In this document: positions 43,155-51,912 of the stretch, piece after piece
Numbering within the stretch: position 1 is the stretch's first letter
Layout: each line of letters begins with the position of its first letter
Assembly: GCA_023248215.1 (NCBI GenBank)
Contig: JAHFEW010000017.1
Span: 1 to 60,200 of the forward strand
Length of the DNA stretch: 60,200 nt
Reading direction: 5' to 3'
From: Nitrospira sp.
GTDB lineage: Bacteria > Nitrospirota > Nitrospiria > Nitrospirales > Nitrospiraceae
The notes under the pieces: generated by a model
The model's input: the letters and a program-made list of their open reading frames with translations, nothing else
Database searches by the model: none
What the model was told of the DNA's origin: nothing
Translations under genes and position numbers: made by a program

Positions 43155-43574
43155 ATGCTGAAAGGAGTACAGGCACTCATGGTTGATGCTGGATTGTCGT
43201 TCGGCGGGGGCTTGCTCATCGGCGGGTTCGGCCTCATGTTGGCCTGGGGGCTGTTGTGGCTGGTGGTCGGGACGATTGGGTTGGCGCGACAAACCTGCGG
43301 GTGGGTCATCCTGCTCAGTAGCGTCAGCAGCAGCGCCATTGCGGCGTTGTCGATAACGGGAGTGTTGTGGGCCACCGATGCGGCCAGGCTGAGCAGTCCC
43401 GCCTTGCAAATCGGACTCATGGGGGTGCCGCTGGCTCTGGTGGTGGCGAGCTTCTGCCGGTTAGAGGATGGACGCCGGATCGGTCCGGCATTCGTCGAAG
43501 GGAGCCGCTTGATGTTGCATCAACTCCTTGGGGTACACCAGGAGGGATGCGGGCATTGTCACGAGAAGCCATAG
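43155..43574 (+). CDS. small polytopic membrane protein
   Basis: A 139-residue protein with four hydrophobic segments (LSFGGGLLIGGFGLMLAWGL, LLWLVVGTIG, GWVILLSSVSSSAIAALSIT, GLMGVPLALVVASF), no family recognised. The start could be ATG 43155 (GGGAG upstream) or ATG 43179. It sits between the ABC ATPase and the permease and might be a third component. Its stop codon overlaps the left end of repeat copy C. Confidence 0.65.
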   Translation: MLKGVQALMVDAGLSFGGGLLIGGFGLMLAWGLLWLVVGTIGLARQTCGWVILLSSVSSSAIAALSITGVLWATDAARLSSPALQIGLMGVPLALVVASFCRLEDGRRIGPAFVEGSRLMLHQLLGVHQEGCGHCHEKP

Positions 43575-43614
43575 CAGGATGTTGAAAAAGTCCGCCAGCA
43601 GCACTCTCGACACC

Positions 43615-43649
43615 CGTGAAGCGTGAATCGTGAAGCGTATCTCGTGAAC
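43615..43649 (+). repeat. phased CGTNNNN heptamer array (five units)
   Basis: CGTGAAG, CGTGAAT, CGTGAAG, CGTATCT, CGTGAAC in perfect 7-bp phase. Confidence 0.75.
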
Positions 43650-43665
43650 ATGCCGCGGCCGGTTC

Positions 43666-43700
43666 TGCAACGAGAGACGAACGACGCTTCACGAACGACG
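43666..43700 (-). repeat. opposing phased CGTNNNN heptamer array (five units)
   Basis: On the minus strand CGTCGTT, CGTGAAG, CGTCGTT, CGTCTCT, CGTTGCA with 7-bp phase (plus-strand ACG at 43670, 43677, 43684, 43691, 43698). It faces the array at 43615-43649 across a 16-bp spacer. Confidence 0.7.
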
Positions 43701-43818
43701 GACGAAGGGGACGGTCTTTTTGAACATCCTGCGGGTTCTTCTGACCCTGCCCGTAATATCCAGCAGCCTGGTATTTCTAGGGTGTCGAAATGATTGTTCA
43801 ACAGCCTGCTAGGGGAAG

Positions 43819-44610
43819 ATGACGTATCATCGTATCGCAGCCCTGGTGATCCGGCATCTGTATCTCTATCGGCGCAGCTTGCCGCGGATGATGGAAATCG
43901 TCTATTGGCCGTTTCTGGATTTGGTGGTCTGGGGATTCATCACGGTCTATTTGGCGACCTTTCAGGGGCAGATGCCTGCGGTCGTCACGTTTCTTCTCGG
44001 GGCGCTTATTCTTTGGGACGTGTTGTTTCGATCGCAACAGGGCATCGCCATTTCGTTTCTGGAGGAAATTTGGGCGCGCAACCTGATGAATCTGTTTGCC
44101 AGCCCGCTCACACCGAGCGAGTTTCTGGCCGCCACCATGGTGATGAGTCTGTTCAAGGTCACCGCGGTGTCGATAGTGATGTCGGTCTGTGCCTGGCTGT
44201 TCTATGGCTACAACGTCTTCATGATCGGCCTGTGGCTCATGCCGTTCATCGTGAATCTGGTGTTGACCGGATGGATTATCGGCGTGCTGACGACGTCGCT
44301 CATCATGCGGTTCGGGCAGGAGGCTGAGGTCCTGGCCTGGAGCATGGTCTTTTTGTTTCAGCCGATCTCCTGCGTGTTTTATCCCATGGCGGTCTTGCCG
44401 GCATGGTTGAAGGGGGTGGCATGGATCAACCCAGCTGCGCATGTGTTTGAAGGGATGCGGGGTCTCCTCACCAGTCACGCGGCGCCCGTGGCCAGTCTCG
44501 GCTTGGCCACAGGGCTGAATCTTCTGTATCTCGGGGCGGTCATCATCTGGTTTCATCATACCTTCAATGTGTGTAAGGACCGAGGATCGTTGGTGCGGGT
44601 GGGCGAATAG
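43819..44610 (+). CDS. ABC-2-type permease
   Basis: A 263-residue membrane protein with about six helices (IVYWPFLDLVVWGFITVYL, TAVSIVMSVCAWLFYGYNVF, LVLTGWIIGVLTTSLIMRF, VFLFQPISCVFYPMAVLP). The last block, with the PISCVFYPMAVLP segment and WINPAAHVFEGMR, is the ABC-2 signature. It is the partner of the ATPase at 42411; the substrate is unknown. Confidence 0.92.
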   Translation: MTYHRIAALVIRHLYLYRRSLPRMMEIVYWPFLDLVVWGFITVYLATFQGQMPAVVTFLLGALILWDVLFRSQQGIAISFLEEIWARNLMNLFASPLTPSEFLAATMVMSLFKVTAVSIVMSVCAWLFYGYNVFMIGLWLMPFIVNLVLTGWIIGVLTTSLIMRFGQEAEVLAWSMVFLFQPISCVFYPMAVLPAWLKGVAWINPAAHVFEGMRGLLTSHAAPVASLGLATGLNLLYLGAVIIWFHHTFNVCKDRGSLVRVGE

Positions 44611-44646
44611 TTGAATGGGGTCGCACCGCCTGGTAGGGAACATGAT

Positions 44647-45321
44647 ATGAAGATCAAATCAGGGCATGTCCAGCAATCACAATCAACAGTCGATCTCGAT
44701 GGCTTTTCATTTCACCAGACTCCGGTCCTGGTCCTCGAAAATTTCTGGTCCGCCGAGGAGCGCAGTCAGTTTCGGACGGCGATGCAGCGAGCCAACTGGA
44801 ATCGGTTACAAGATTTGTCGTACGTGCGGCAGGACTTTCCGAATTCCGGCAACTGGGCGAAGGCCGAAATCGCCCAGCCGCAAGGCCACATGCTGCTGAG
44901 CCGATTGCAGATACCCTGCATCCAGCAGTACATCGAGTCCTTTCCCAACATCACACGACGTCATTTGGGGTTCAGTTATTATTCCTATGGCGCCGGTGAC
45001 TGTCTGCTCACTCATGATGATACGGACCAGGGCCATCCGGCCGGCGGGAAGCCCGCTCCGCTGCGACGCCTCGCCCTCGTCACCTATTTCCACGAAGAAT
45101 GGGAATGTGATTGGGGAGGCGAACTGATGATCTATTCAGCGGCGGGCAAACAGCAAGGCGGAAAGCCAGAGCTGACCATCACGCATTGTATCGCGCCCAA
45201 GCCTGGGTCGCTGGTCATGTTTACGGTGCCGCGGTTCCATCGGGTGTGCCGAGTGGACCAAACGGCAGGTGACCACAAACGCCTCTCGATTGCCGGCTGG
45301 TTTATGACCGAACATGGGTAA
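44647..45321 (+). CDS. 2OG-Fe(II) oxygenase (prolyl hydroxylase-like)
   Basis: A 224-residue double-stranded beta-helix protein. HxD is seen in CLLTHDDTDQGH and the distal histidine in FTVPRFHRVCRV, with an arginine for 2-oxoglutarate in the following residues; the GELMIYS and LVMFTVPR blocks fit the P4H/2OG-Fe(II) family. Substrate unknown. The ATG at 44647 is preferred; a TTG at 44611 directly after the permease stop is possible but has no ribosome binding site. Confidence 0.88.
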   Translation: MKIKSGHVQQSQSTVDLDGFSFHQTPVLVLENFWSAEERSQFRTAMQRANWNRLQDLSYVRQDFPNSGNWAKAEIAQPQGHMLLSRLQIPCIQQYIESFPNITRRHLGFSYYSYGAGDCLLTHDDTDQGHPAGGKPAPLRRLALVTYFHEEWECDWGGELMIYSAAGKQQGGKPELTITHCIAPKPGSLVMFTVPRFHRVCRVDQTAGDHKRLSIAGWFMTEHG

Positions 45322-45595
45322 CCAGTGAGCCGCCGGATAGGGTATGCCGGCCGCTCCGCCCGCTCATTTCCCGGCTTGTATGGCGAGTTGACGCGTGGTA
45401 GGATCCGCCCCGTCTCCCGCTGGGGCCTGGTGAGGGATGCGTTGAAATGGTTCAGGCCTGCTACCGATGTTGCCTTGCCCGGGAATCTAATCGAAAGCCA
45501 GACCCAAGTCGCCCCACCATGTCGCGTCTTTGGCCCGTCCTTTCCCTTTCTTTCCTTCGTTCAAGACAATGTCACTACCCAAGAGGAGGACCCAC

Positions 45596-45919
45596 ATGGG
45601 TTCCAAAATTTATGTCGGCGGGTTGCCCTATTCGGCGACCGAGCAGCAGTTGAGTGATCTGTTCGCGGTGCATGGGGCAGTTGAGTCGGCCCGCGTCATC
45701 ACGGACAAGTTTACCGGCCAATCGAGAGGTTTCGGATTCGTCGAAATGACCTCCTCGGACGAGGCGCAGAAAGCGATCGCGGCTCTTAACGGGACGGAAA
45801 TGGGTGGCCGGACATTGACGGTCAATGAAGCGCGTCCTCAGGAACCCCGAACCGGTGGCGGACCAGGTCGGAGCGGCGGAGGATTTGGCGATCGTGGGGC
45901 CAAGCGCGACCGCTGGTAA
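45596..45919 (+). CDS. RRM-type RNA-binding protein
   Basis: A 107-residue glycine-rich RNA-binding protein: one RRM with RNP2 KIYVGGLPY at residues 4-12 and RNP1 SRGFGFVEM near 44, then a Gly/Arg-rich tail (TGGGPGRSGGGFGDRG). These proteins are often cold-inducible in cyanobacteria and related bacteria. AGGAGG precedes the ATG. A good terminator follows at 45944. Confidence 0.95.
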   Translation: MGSKIYVGGLPYSATEQQLSDLFAVHGAVESARVITDKFTGQSRGFGFVEMTSSDEAQKAIAALNGTEMGGRTLTVNEARPQEPRTGGGPGRSGGGFGDRGAKRDRW

Positions 45920-45943
45920 CGACAACTTTTGAATCAGCAAGCG

Positions 45944-45976
45944 GGGCAGTCATCCTTGGGGTGGCTGCCCTTTTTT
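45944..45976 (+). terminator. intrinsic terminator of the RRM gene
   Basis: GGGCAGTCATCC / GGGTGGCTGCCC (with G.U pairs), loop TTG, then six T. Confidence 0.9.
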
Positions 45977-46037
45977 GTGCGCAGTCGTTGTGGCGACGAT
46001 CCGCGACGATCGTAGAATTATCGCCCGCCTGCGGCAG

Positions 46038-47416
46038 CTAGTCCGGCAAAGGGCAATTCTTCGTCTCAACGGCGAAGGGGAGAATGACCCGACCGGCCAC
46101 ATAGATGGCGGCGACGGCAGAGGCTGCCAGGCCGAAGCTTCCGAAGACCGAAACGAGTGTCCCTGTGAGAAATGGACTGGCGGACGCCACGATGCGGCCG
46201 GCGTTACAGCAGAACCCCGCGCCGGTCGAGCGCAGGCGAGTCGGATGTAATTCCGGAAAATACAGCGGGAATCCTCCGAACAGGCCCTTGGTGAAGAATC
46301 CCAGGATTGGAAGCAGCGCCAACGCGATGCCGTAGGAATGTGGAAAAGAGAAGGTGGCCGGAATCATGAGCAGGCTTCCCCCGCACATCAAGGCGAACGT
46401 GGGCTTTCGGCCGAAGCGATCCGCCAGCAGACCGAAGCTGAAGTACCCCGCCAGTGCGCCGACGTTGAGCACCATGACGGCATAGGAGACATAGGTCGCG
46501 CGATCACGGCCGGTTCAAGCTGTGCGATGTCCGGCAGGGCTTGGATCAGGCTGGGAGTCCAATTGGTGGCACCCCACAGGCCGAAGACGGCGACAAAGGC
46601 AAGACCGGTTCCGGTCCAGGTCGCGCGCCGATATTGCTCGCTGAAGAGGGACGCGATACGGACATGCGGCGAGGAATGGGCGCGTTGCTCCGCAGCGTGA
46701 ATCCTGTTCCAACGACTGGAGTCATGGATGTAGCGAGCGATGAGCCAGGCGGAGCCCAGGGTGAATATTCCGATCGCGAAGAAGCCGCGCCAGCCGAAAT
46801 CCTTGACCAAAAGATTGAGGGCTGCCGCCAGAAAGAAACCGAATCCCCAGGCCGATTGGAGAAATCCCGCGGCCCTGGATCGACTGTGCTCAGGTCAGAC
46901 CTCCGCCACGAGCGCCGCTCCGGCTGCCCAAAGCCCGCCGATCCCCACGCCGGTTACGAACCGGACACAGGCGAGGTGCCACCAGGATTGGGACAGTGCT
47001 GCCAGACCGGTCGAGCCTGCCACCAGGGCGATGCTGAGCATCAGAATCCGCCGGCGTCCGAAATAATCCGCGAGGCTGCCGAGGAACACTCCGCCCACGG
47101 CCCACCCCGTCAGAAACGTCGAGAAGATGACTCCGCCATACCACCCGATGAGGCCGGTTGAAATGGTTTCCCCAGGATGGGTGGTTTGGAGTAAGTCTTT
47201 CAGTGCGGGCGTCAAGACGAGCGAGTAGATCAAGGCATCCATGGCGCCAAGGGTCCAGCTTGCCCAGGTGACGAGCAAGATGCGGAATTGATCCCCGGTG
47301 ATGTCTTGATCGGTCCAAACGAAAAATTTCCGGCCAGGAGGATGTGCAGGAGAGGCCGAACCAGGAGGGGGCGTAGTCGCCGGCGCCTGCTGAGAGTGGT
47401 GGAGCAGAGACGCCAT
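46038..47416 (-). pseudogene. MFS transporter, disrupted (premature stop and frameshift)
   Basis: Reading from ATG 47416 on the minus strand gives a sugar/organic-acid MFS transporter (RILLVTWASWTLGAMDALIY, LADYFGRRRILMLSIAL, GVGIGGLWAAGAALVAEV), but a TGA at 46897-46895 stands where the family has W (EVWPE). The same frame continues with PEHSRSRAAGFLQS, VKDFGWRGFFAIGIFTLG and GLWGATNWTPSLI, then a shift near 46505 is needed to reach YAVMVLNVGALAGYF and LADRFGRKPTFALM. Two independent lesions argue for a decayed gene; a sequencing error could explain one of them. A TTG at 47455 is an alternative start. Confidence 0.85.
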
Positions 47417-47423
47417 GGAGGGC

Positions 47424-48122
47424 TTACTTGAGGAGCCGGAGTCCGAGGTCGTCAAAATAGGTCACGGCGTCGGCTTTCGTCCAGAGCCCGATCCGGCCGC
47501 TGGGGAACGTGCTGTCGCATACACGAAAGAGCATGGCCTCGTCATACAGCGCCCTGATCTCGCACCCCTGTTGCACGATTCGGAGTTGGTGCCACCCGGC
47601 CGCTGGGAGCGGGTGGTCGATCTGCTTCACGACCTGCTGTACCCCGTTGAGTACACGGTAGAGGCGAATCTTTTGCTCGACCAGGCTGGCCCTCAATAAG
47701 TAGTAGTGGCGATCATCGGCGGCATGCCACACCAGTCCACCGCCGAGATCGGCCTTCCCTGCCACGGCTAAATAGGACACGTTGATATCGACGTTGGCGC
47801 TGTCGGTTCCCTCCACCAGGAGGAGCTTGTGTGCCTGGTCCGTTCCTTTCGGCAGCACTTGCGCGGCGCTCTTCGCACGGTCGGTAATCAGGATTTTCCA
47901 TTCGCCGGCCGGCCGGCCGGCGAATAACGTCCCGACAACGAACGAGCTGGGCAACGAGCCGGGAGACGCACCGTCGAAGTTCCACTGTTGTGCCTGGGGC
48001 ACAACTGACTCGGCCGGCAGGGACGCTTCGGCCCACAGACCTGTCATACAAAGAGCGGCCAGGACAATTGCTCCAAAGGAGATGAACCAGTTGGATGAGG
48101 GCACCGGTTCAGGGATGATCAT
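47424..48122 (-). CDS. secreted DUF1080-like beta-sandwich protein
   Basis: A 232-residue protein with a signal anchor (WFISFGAIVLAALCMTGLWA) and a concanavalin-like domain: WNFDGASPGSLPSSF, GEWKILITD, GLVWHAADDRHYYLLRASL, GWHQLRIVQQG, DALYDEAM region and GRIGLWTKADAVTYFDDLGL. The pattern matches the DUF1080/3-keto-disaccharide-hydrolase-like family of secreted proteins. ATG at 48122 was chosen because the signal follows it; the upstream reading adds 44 residues with no signal. It lies 7 bp upstream of the broken MFS gene. Confidence 0.8.
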   Translation of the reverse strand: MIIPEPVPSSNWFISFGAIVLAALCMTGLWAEASLPAESVVPQAQQWNFDGASPGSLPSSFVVGTLFAGRPAGEWKILITDRAKSAAQVLPKGTDQAHKLLLVEGTDSANVDINVSYLAVAGKADLGGGLVWHAADDRHYYLLRASLVEQKIRLYRVLNGVQQVVKQIDHPLPAAGWHQLRIVQQGCEIRALYDEAMLFRVCDSTFPSGRIGLWTKADAVTYFDDLGLRLLK

Positions 48123-48272
48123 CGAGGGTTCCCGTCCAGTCAGAAGCGTGGAGGACTGTACACTATACGGGGCGCCGTCGGCGAGCCTGTCGTGAGAAAA
48201 TTGAGTCAGGTCGGTGGCGGTGATCCCCGGAGGGCGGTCCAGCCGCAACTCCATCGGTGCGTACTCTCGGTA

Positions 48273-49172
48273 TCACTGGGGCATTTCCAGTTCGCGGAGC
48301 TTCCCTTCGGCCTGTTCAATCCAGCGTCGATTCGAGGGGGTATCGAGTTCCAGCCGAAGGTATTGTCTCAACTCCTGGGCCGCTTCCATGCGCTGGCCCA
48401 TGCTTGCCAAGGCGTTCCCGAGATTGAGGCGAATTTTTGCGTCGTTGGGTCGCAGATGCAGGGCGGTGCGAAATTCGCCGACCGCAGCTTCCGGATTCCG
48501 TTTCTCCATCAAGGCCAGCCCCAGGTTGAAGTGCGCGTTGACATCATTCGGTTGAAGGCTGGCAGCCGTTCGGTACTCTGCGAGGGCCCCATCGAGATCG
48601 CCCATGGCCTTGAGGGCTACGCCGAGGTTGTTGTGCGCGTTGACGTCGCTGGGATGGTGACGCAAGACCGTCTTAAACTCTGCAATGGCGCCTCCCAGGT
48701 CCCCCATTTCCTTGAGCGCGACCCCGAGGTCATTGTGGGCTTTCAGGTCGTCGGGTTTGAGACGTAAGGCTGCCTTGAATTCAGCGATCGCATCGTCATG
48801 TTTGCCTATGTCCAATAGCGTATTCGCCAGGTTGAGGTGCGCGGCGAAATAATTCGCCTGGAGCCGAAGTGCGTGCTTGAATTCGTCGATCGCCTGTCCC
48901 AGGTCTCCCTTGAAGACAAAGGCTACGCCGAGGTCGTTATGGCGCATCGCTTCCGCGTCGCTGTCGACCGGTTTGGTGATCTTGTCGGTGGGCGAAAGAA
49001 TTTGTTCTTCCGCCAAGGGAGCGCTGTCGGCCGGCCCGGGCTGAGGAGCCTGTTTTCCCAGAGGAGCTGCGAACGAATGGGCTACAAAGGGCGGCATGAG
49101 CCCCAGTGCCAGGAGGATGAGGACACGAGTGATCGGGCGTGCCATGTTGCGGCCGCAGACACCATCTGGCAT
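48273..49172 (-). CDS. exported TPR protein
   Basis: A 299-residue protein: signal peptide (ITRVLILLALGLMPPFVAHS) then at least six TPRs of near-identical type (AEAMRHNDLGVAFVFKGDLG, LNLANTLLDIGKHDDAIAEF, AHNDLGVALKEMGDLGGAIA, AHNNLGVALKAMGDLDGALA, VNAHFNLGLALMEKRNPEAA). Such regular arrays are common protein-protein scaffolds. AAGGAG precedes the ATG at 49172. It is likely periplasmic. Confidence 0.88.
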   Translation of the reverse strand: MPDGVCGRNMARPITRVLILLALGLMPPFVAHSFAAPLGKQAPQPGPADSAPLAEEQILSPTDKITKPVDSDAEAMRHNDLGVAFVFKGDLGQAIDEFKHALRLQANYFAAHLNLANTLLDIGKHDDAIAEFKAALRLKPDDLKAHNDLGVALKEMGDLGGAIAEFKTVLRHHPSDVNAHNNLGVALKAMGDLDGALAEYRTAASLQPNDVNAHFNLGLALMEKRNPEAAVGEFRTALHLRPNDAKIRLNLGNALASMGQRMEAAQELRQYLRLELDTPSNRRWIEQAEGKLRELEMPQ

Positions 49173-49402
49173 GGAGACTCCTTCCAAGAAAACGCAGTGG
49201 GAATGACGGAAACGGCCTAACCGGTGTCTGGTTCGCCGCTCGCATGGAACCGTGGATCGCGTCCTGTCAGATAGCCTTATCCGAACGAAAAATTCAAGTT
49301 GAAAGTCCGTGGTGCTGTGGCGTCGGACATCTGCCCACGGGCCGGTTGTTCCATCGATTTCCGGGCAGGTCCATGAAAAAAATGTGAGGTGAGACAGGAT
49401 CC

Positions 49403-50923
49403 TTAACGTGCAGCTGACCTCTGTGAGGTGGTAGGGGGACCGTCCGCCGCAGTGTGCCATCCGCCTCCGACGGCTTTGTAGAGGCTCACCATGTCGGTGA
49501 GGCGGGCTCGCTCCGTTTGAGCGAGTTGCGTTTCCGCCGCGAGCATCGTCCGCTGGGCGTCAAGGACATCGAGATAGTTCACCAATCCCTTGCGGTATCG
49601 CACATCCGCCAGACCGACGGCGGCGGTGGCCGCAGCCACCTGCTCACGTTGGCGTGCCAGTTGTTCCGTGCGTGCATGAATCGACACCAGCAGGTCCGCG
49701 ACTTCGCGAAAGGCGAGCAGGATGGCTTGTTGGTAGCTTTCCAACATTTGTTGGTAGCGCGATTCGGCCGCATCCAGCCTGGCCACGTTGGTTCCACCCA
49801 GGAAGATGGGCAAGGTCACCGACGGGCCGATACTATAGTTCGCACTGTTTCCCGTGAACCAGTTCGCGAACTCGACGCTTTGCAATCCTCCCTGGCCCGT
49901 GATGGACAACGTGGGAAAGAAATAAGCGCGAGCCTGGCCGATCCTGGCATTGGCGGCCACGAGTGTGGCCTCCGCCTGGAGGATATCGGGCCGCCGTTCC
50001 AACAGTTGCGATGGGAGGCCGACGGGAATCTCAGGCTGCACGATCACGGCCCGCAACGACTTCGGCTGCAAGACGACAGTGCCTGGAGGTGACCCCGTCA
50101 GGACTTCAAGGCGGTGCATCTCGACAGCGCGCAGGCGCTGCAGATCCGGGATCTGTCCCGCGCTTTCGGCCACCAGGACTTCCGTCCGTTTCACGTCCAG
50201 GTCGGATGCCAATCCCACCGATGCCCGCTTGCTGATGATCTCGAGCGAGTCTCGACGTAGGGTAAGGGCGCGCTGGGCAATTTCGATCTGTTCATCCAAC
50301 TCACGGATGCGAAAATAGGATTGTCCGACGTCGCCGATCAACGTCAGTGCAATCGCGCGGGCGTCCTGTTCGATCGCCTGGGCCTCTGCGGAGGCCGCTT
50401 CCAGTCCGCGACGGATACGGCCCCAGACATCGAGTTCCCAGCGGAGATCGGCCGCTCCGTTCCAGAGGTCAAAGCTGCTGCCAGGATTTGCGAAGACCTG
50501 TGGGCCAGGTTGTTGGCCGGTGGCCAAGCCCAATCCCGCGAGTGTGTTCTTCGAAATCGCGAGGTTCGTATAGCTGCCTTGTACATTGAGCTGAGGATAG
50601 AGACCGGCGCCGGCGGTGGTGACCGAAGCCCGCCCTTCCAACACGCGGGATACGGCGCGGCGGACGTCGTGGTTCTGGGCGAGCGCGCGTTCAATGAACT
50701 GGGTCAGCTCCTGGTTGTGGAACGATTGCCACCAATCGGCCTCCGGCATCTTGTCGGAGGCCGCAGTAGCCAGCGGGCCGGAGGCCATGCGGGTCCAGTC
50801 GGCCGGTGTCTCGACTGGTGGGCGATGATAGTCAGGACCTTGGACGCAGCCGGTTGAGGAAATCACCAGGATGCCCACGAGGACAGAGACCGCGCTTCTT
50901 CTGTCGGACGAATGCCGATTCAT
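49403..50923 (-). CDS. RND/ABC efflux outer-membrane lipoprotein (NodT/TolC family)
   Basis: A 506-residue outer-membrane efflux protein. Lipobox SSTGC near residue 26, then the NodT block (DYHRPPVETPADW), WWQSFHNQELTQFIERALAQNHDVRRAVSRV and LERRPDILQAEATLVAANARIGQARAYFFP, the classical OEP signature. It forms the exit duct of the exporter encoded upstream (51-54 kb) and overlaps its adaptor gene by four bases. Confidence 0.96.
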   Translation of the reverse strand: MNRHSSDRRSAVSVLVGILVISSTGCVQGPDYHRPPVETPADWTRMASGPLATAASDKMPEADWWQSFHNQELTQFIERALAQNHDVRRAVSRVLEGRASVTTAGAGLYPQLNVQGSYTNLAISKNTLAGLGLATGQQPGPQVFANPGSSFDLWNGAADLRWELDVWGRIRRGLEAASAEAQAIEQDARAIALTLIGDVGQSYFRIRELDEQIEIAQRALTLRRDSLEIISKRASVGLASDLDVKRTEVLVAESAGQIPDLQRLRAVEMHRLEVLTGSPPGTVVLQPKSLRAVIVQPEIPVGLPSQLLERRPDILQAEATLVAANARIGQARAYFFPTLSITGQGGLQSVEFANWFTGNSANYSIGPSVTLPIFLGGTNVARLDAAESRYQQMLESYQQAILLAFREVADLLVSIHARTEQLARQREQVAAATAAVGLADVRYRKGLVNYLDVLDAQRTMLAAETQLAQTERARLTDMVSLYKAVGGGWHTAADGPPTTSQRSAAR

Positions 50924-51912
50924 TTTGCCGGCTCCTCGGCGGGGCGTCCCCCGGGCGAAGCCTGTGCAGGTGTCGTTAAAGGCGTCCGATCGATGAACAC
51001 ATCGACCTGTTGTCCGGCATAGATTGGAAACGGCGGGTGCTCGAAGCGGTAGATAATTTGGAGGACACGCGTGTCGACCCGTTCGCTGTTGTCTCCCGTC
51101 AGGGATTTTTTCGGAACGATGTAGGGCTCGATACGAACGAAGGTCAGCGGAATGGCCTGGGCCGTATTGCCTTTCAGGTAGGCGACGCCGGGCCGGTGCG
51201 GGATAACCAAGGGGGCGTTGACCTCGTCCACGTCTGCGCGGACCTGAAGTTGTTGCATGTCCCCCAATAGCATGAGTGGCTCGCTGGCGCCGGTCGTGAG
51301 GGCGTATTCACCGGCTCTGACATTGACCTGCAAAATGGTGCCGGGGCGGGGAGCCCGGACAGTCAACCGGTCCAGGAGTATTTGTGTCTCGTCCCGTTGA
51401 GCGGTGACCTGTTTCAACGTGGCTTCAAATCGGCTCATGGCGCGTTTGGCCATCTCCGAGGCATACCAGGTGCGTTTGACGTCGTCTTCGCTGACGGCCC
51501 GGCTGTCGCGAACGGCCTTCAGCCGTTTAAGTTGCGTGTCGAGGTCGCCGATCCGATATTTTTGTTCTTCGACCTGGGCCTGTGCCGGTGGAATGGCGGC
51601 CTGGCGGGCTACCAGTTGCGCGCGCAGGTCACGATCATCCAACTGGAGGAGTGGATCGCCCTCGCTCACCCGGTCTCCGACCGAGACGAACACGTTGGTC
51701 ACAAGTCCCGCAGCCGGCGGGCCGATGCGGACGTTTTCGTTGACGGCTTCGATGATGCCGGTGGCGGCGACGGTAGTGTCATAGGGAGGCCGAGGAGGTT
51801 CTACCAACGGTGTGGGCATGGGAGTTTGCTTGCCGGCGGTCAGGACCGTCCAGGCGGCGAGCGTCACGCCGGCGATGGCGAGCCAAACGCTGAACCGATT
51901 GAGAATCCTCAT
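50920..51912 (-). CDS. HlyD/MacA-type periplasmic adaptor
   Basis: A 330-residue membrane fusion protein: one N-terminal anchor (FSVWLAIAGVTLAAWTVLTA), a barrel-sandwich hybrid (GIIEAVNENVRIGPPAAGLV, VSVGDRVSEGDPLLQLDDRD), an alpha-hairpin about 105-180 and a beta-barrel with VRAPRPGTILQVNVRAGEYA. It bridges the inner-membrane ABC exporter and the outer-membrane protein. Overlaps the ATPase gene by four bases. Confidence 0.95.
   Translation of the reverse strand: MRILNRFSVWLAIAGVTLAAWTVLTAGKQTPMPTPLVEPPRPPYDTTVAATGIIEAVNENVRIGPPAAGLVTNVFVSVGDRVSEGDPLLQLDDRDLRAQLVARQAAIPPAQAQVEEQKYRIGDLDTQLKRLKAVRDSRAVSEDDVKRTWYASEMAKRAMSRFEATLKQVTAQRDETQILLDRLTVRAPRPGTILQVNVRAGEYALTTGASEPLMLLGDMQQLQVRADVDEVNAPLVIPHRPGVAYLKGNTAQAIPLTFVRIEPYIVPKKSLTGDNSERVDTRVLQIIYRFEHPPFPIYAGQQVDVFIDRTPLTTPAQASPGGRPAEEPAK

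Larger units (their letters stand above)
43574..43810 (-). repeat. dispersed structured repeat, copy C (inverted)
   Basis: The outer 43574-43732 part has near-perfect 17-bp inverted ends, GCAGGATGTTGAAAAAG (43574-43590) and CTTTTTGAACATCCTGC (43716-43732), one mismatch. On the minus strand AGCAGGCTG starts at 43810 and GCAGGAT at 43732, an offset of 78 nt, the same as in copies A and B. The centre holds two five-unit CGTNNNN heptamer arrays facing each other. It separates the ATPase operon from the permease gene. Confidence 0.75.

Noticed and set aside
43615-43700. The heptamer arrays considered as a CRISPR.
   Set aside because: Units are 7 bp with no spacers, and no cas gene is present.
46541-47161. 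Plus-strand reading of 206 residues opposite the broken MFS gene.
   Set aside because: Charged, low-complexity shadow with no domain; the opposite strand has clear MFS segments.
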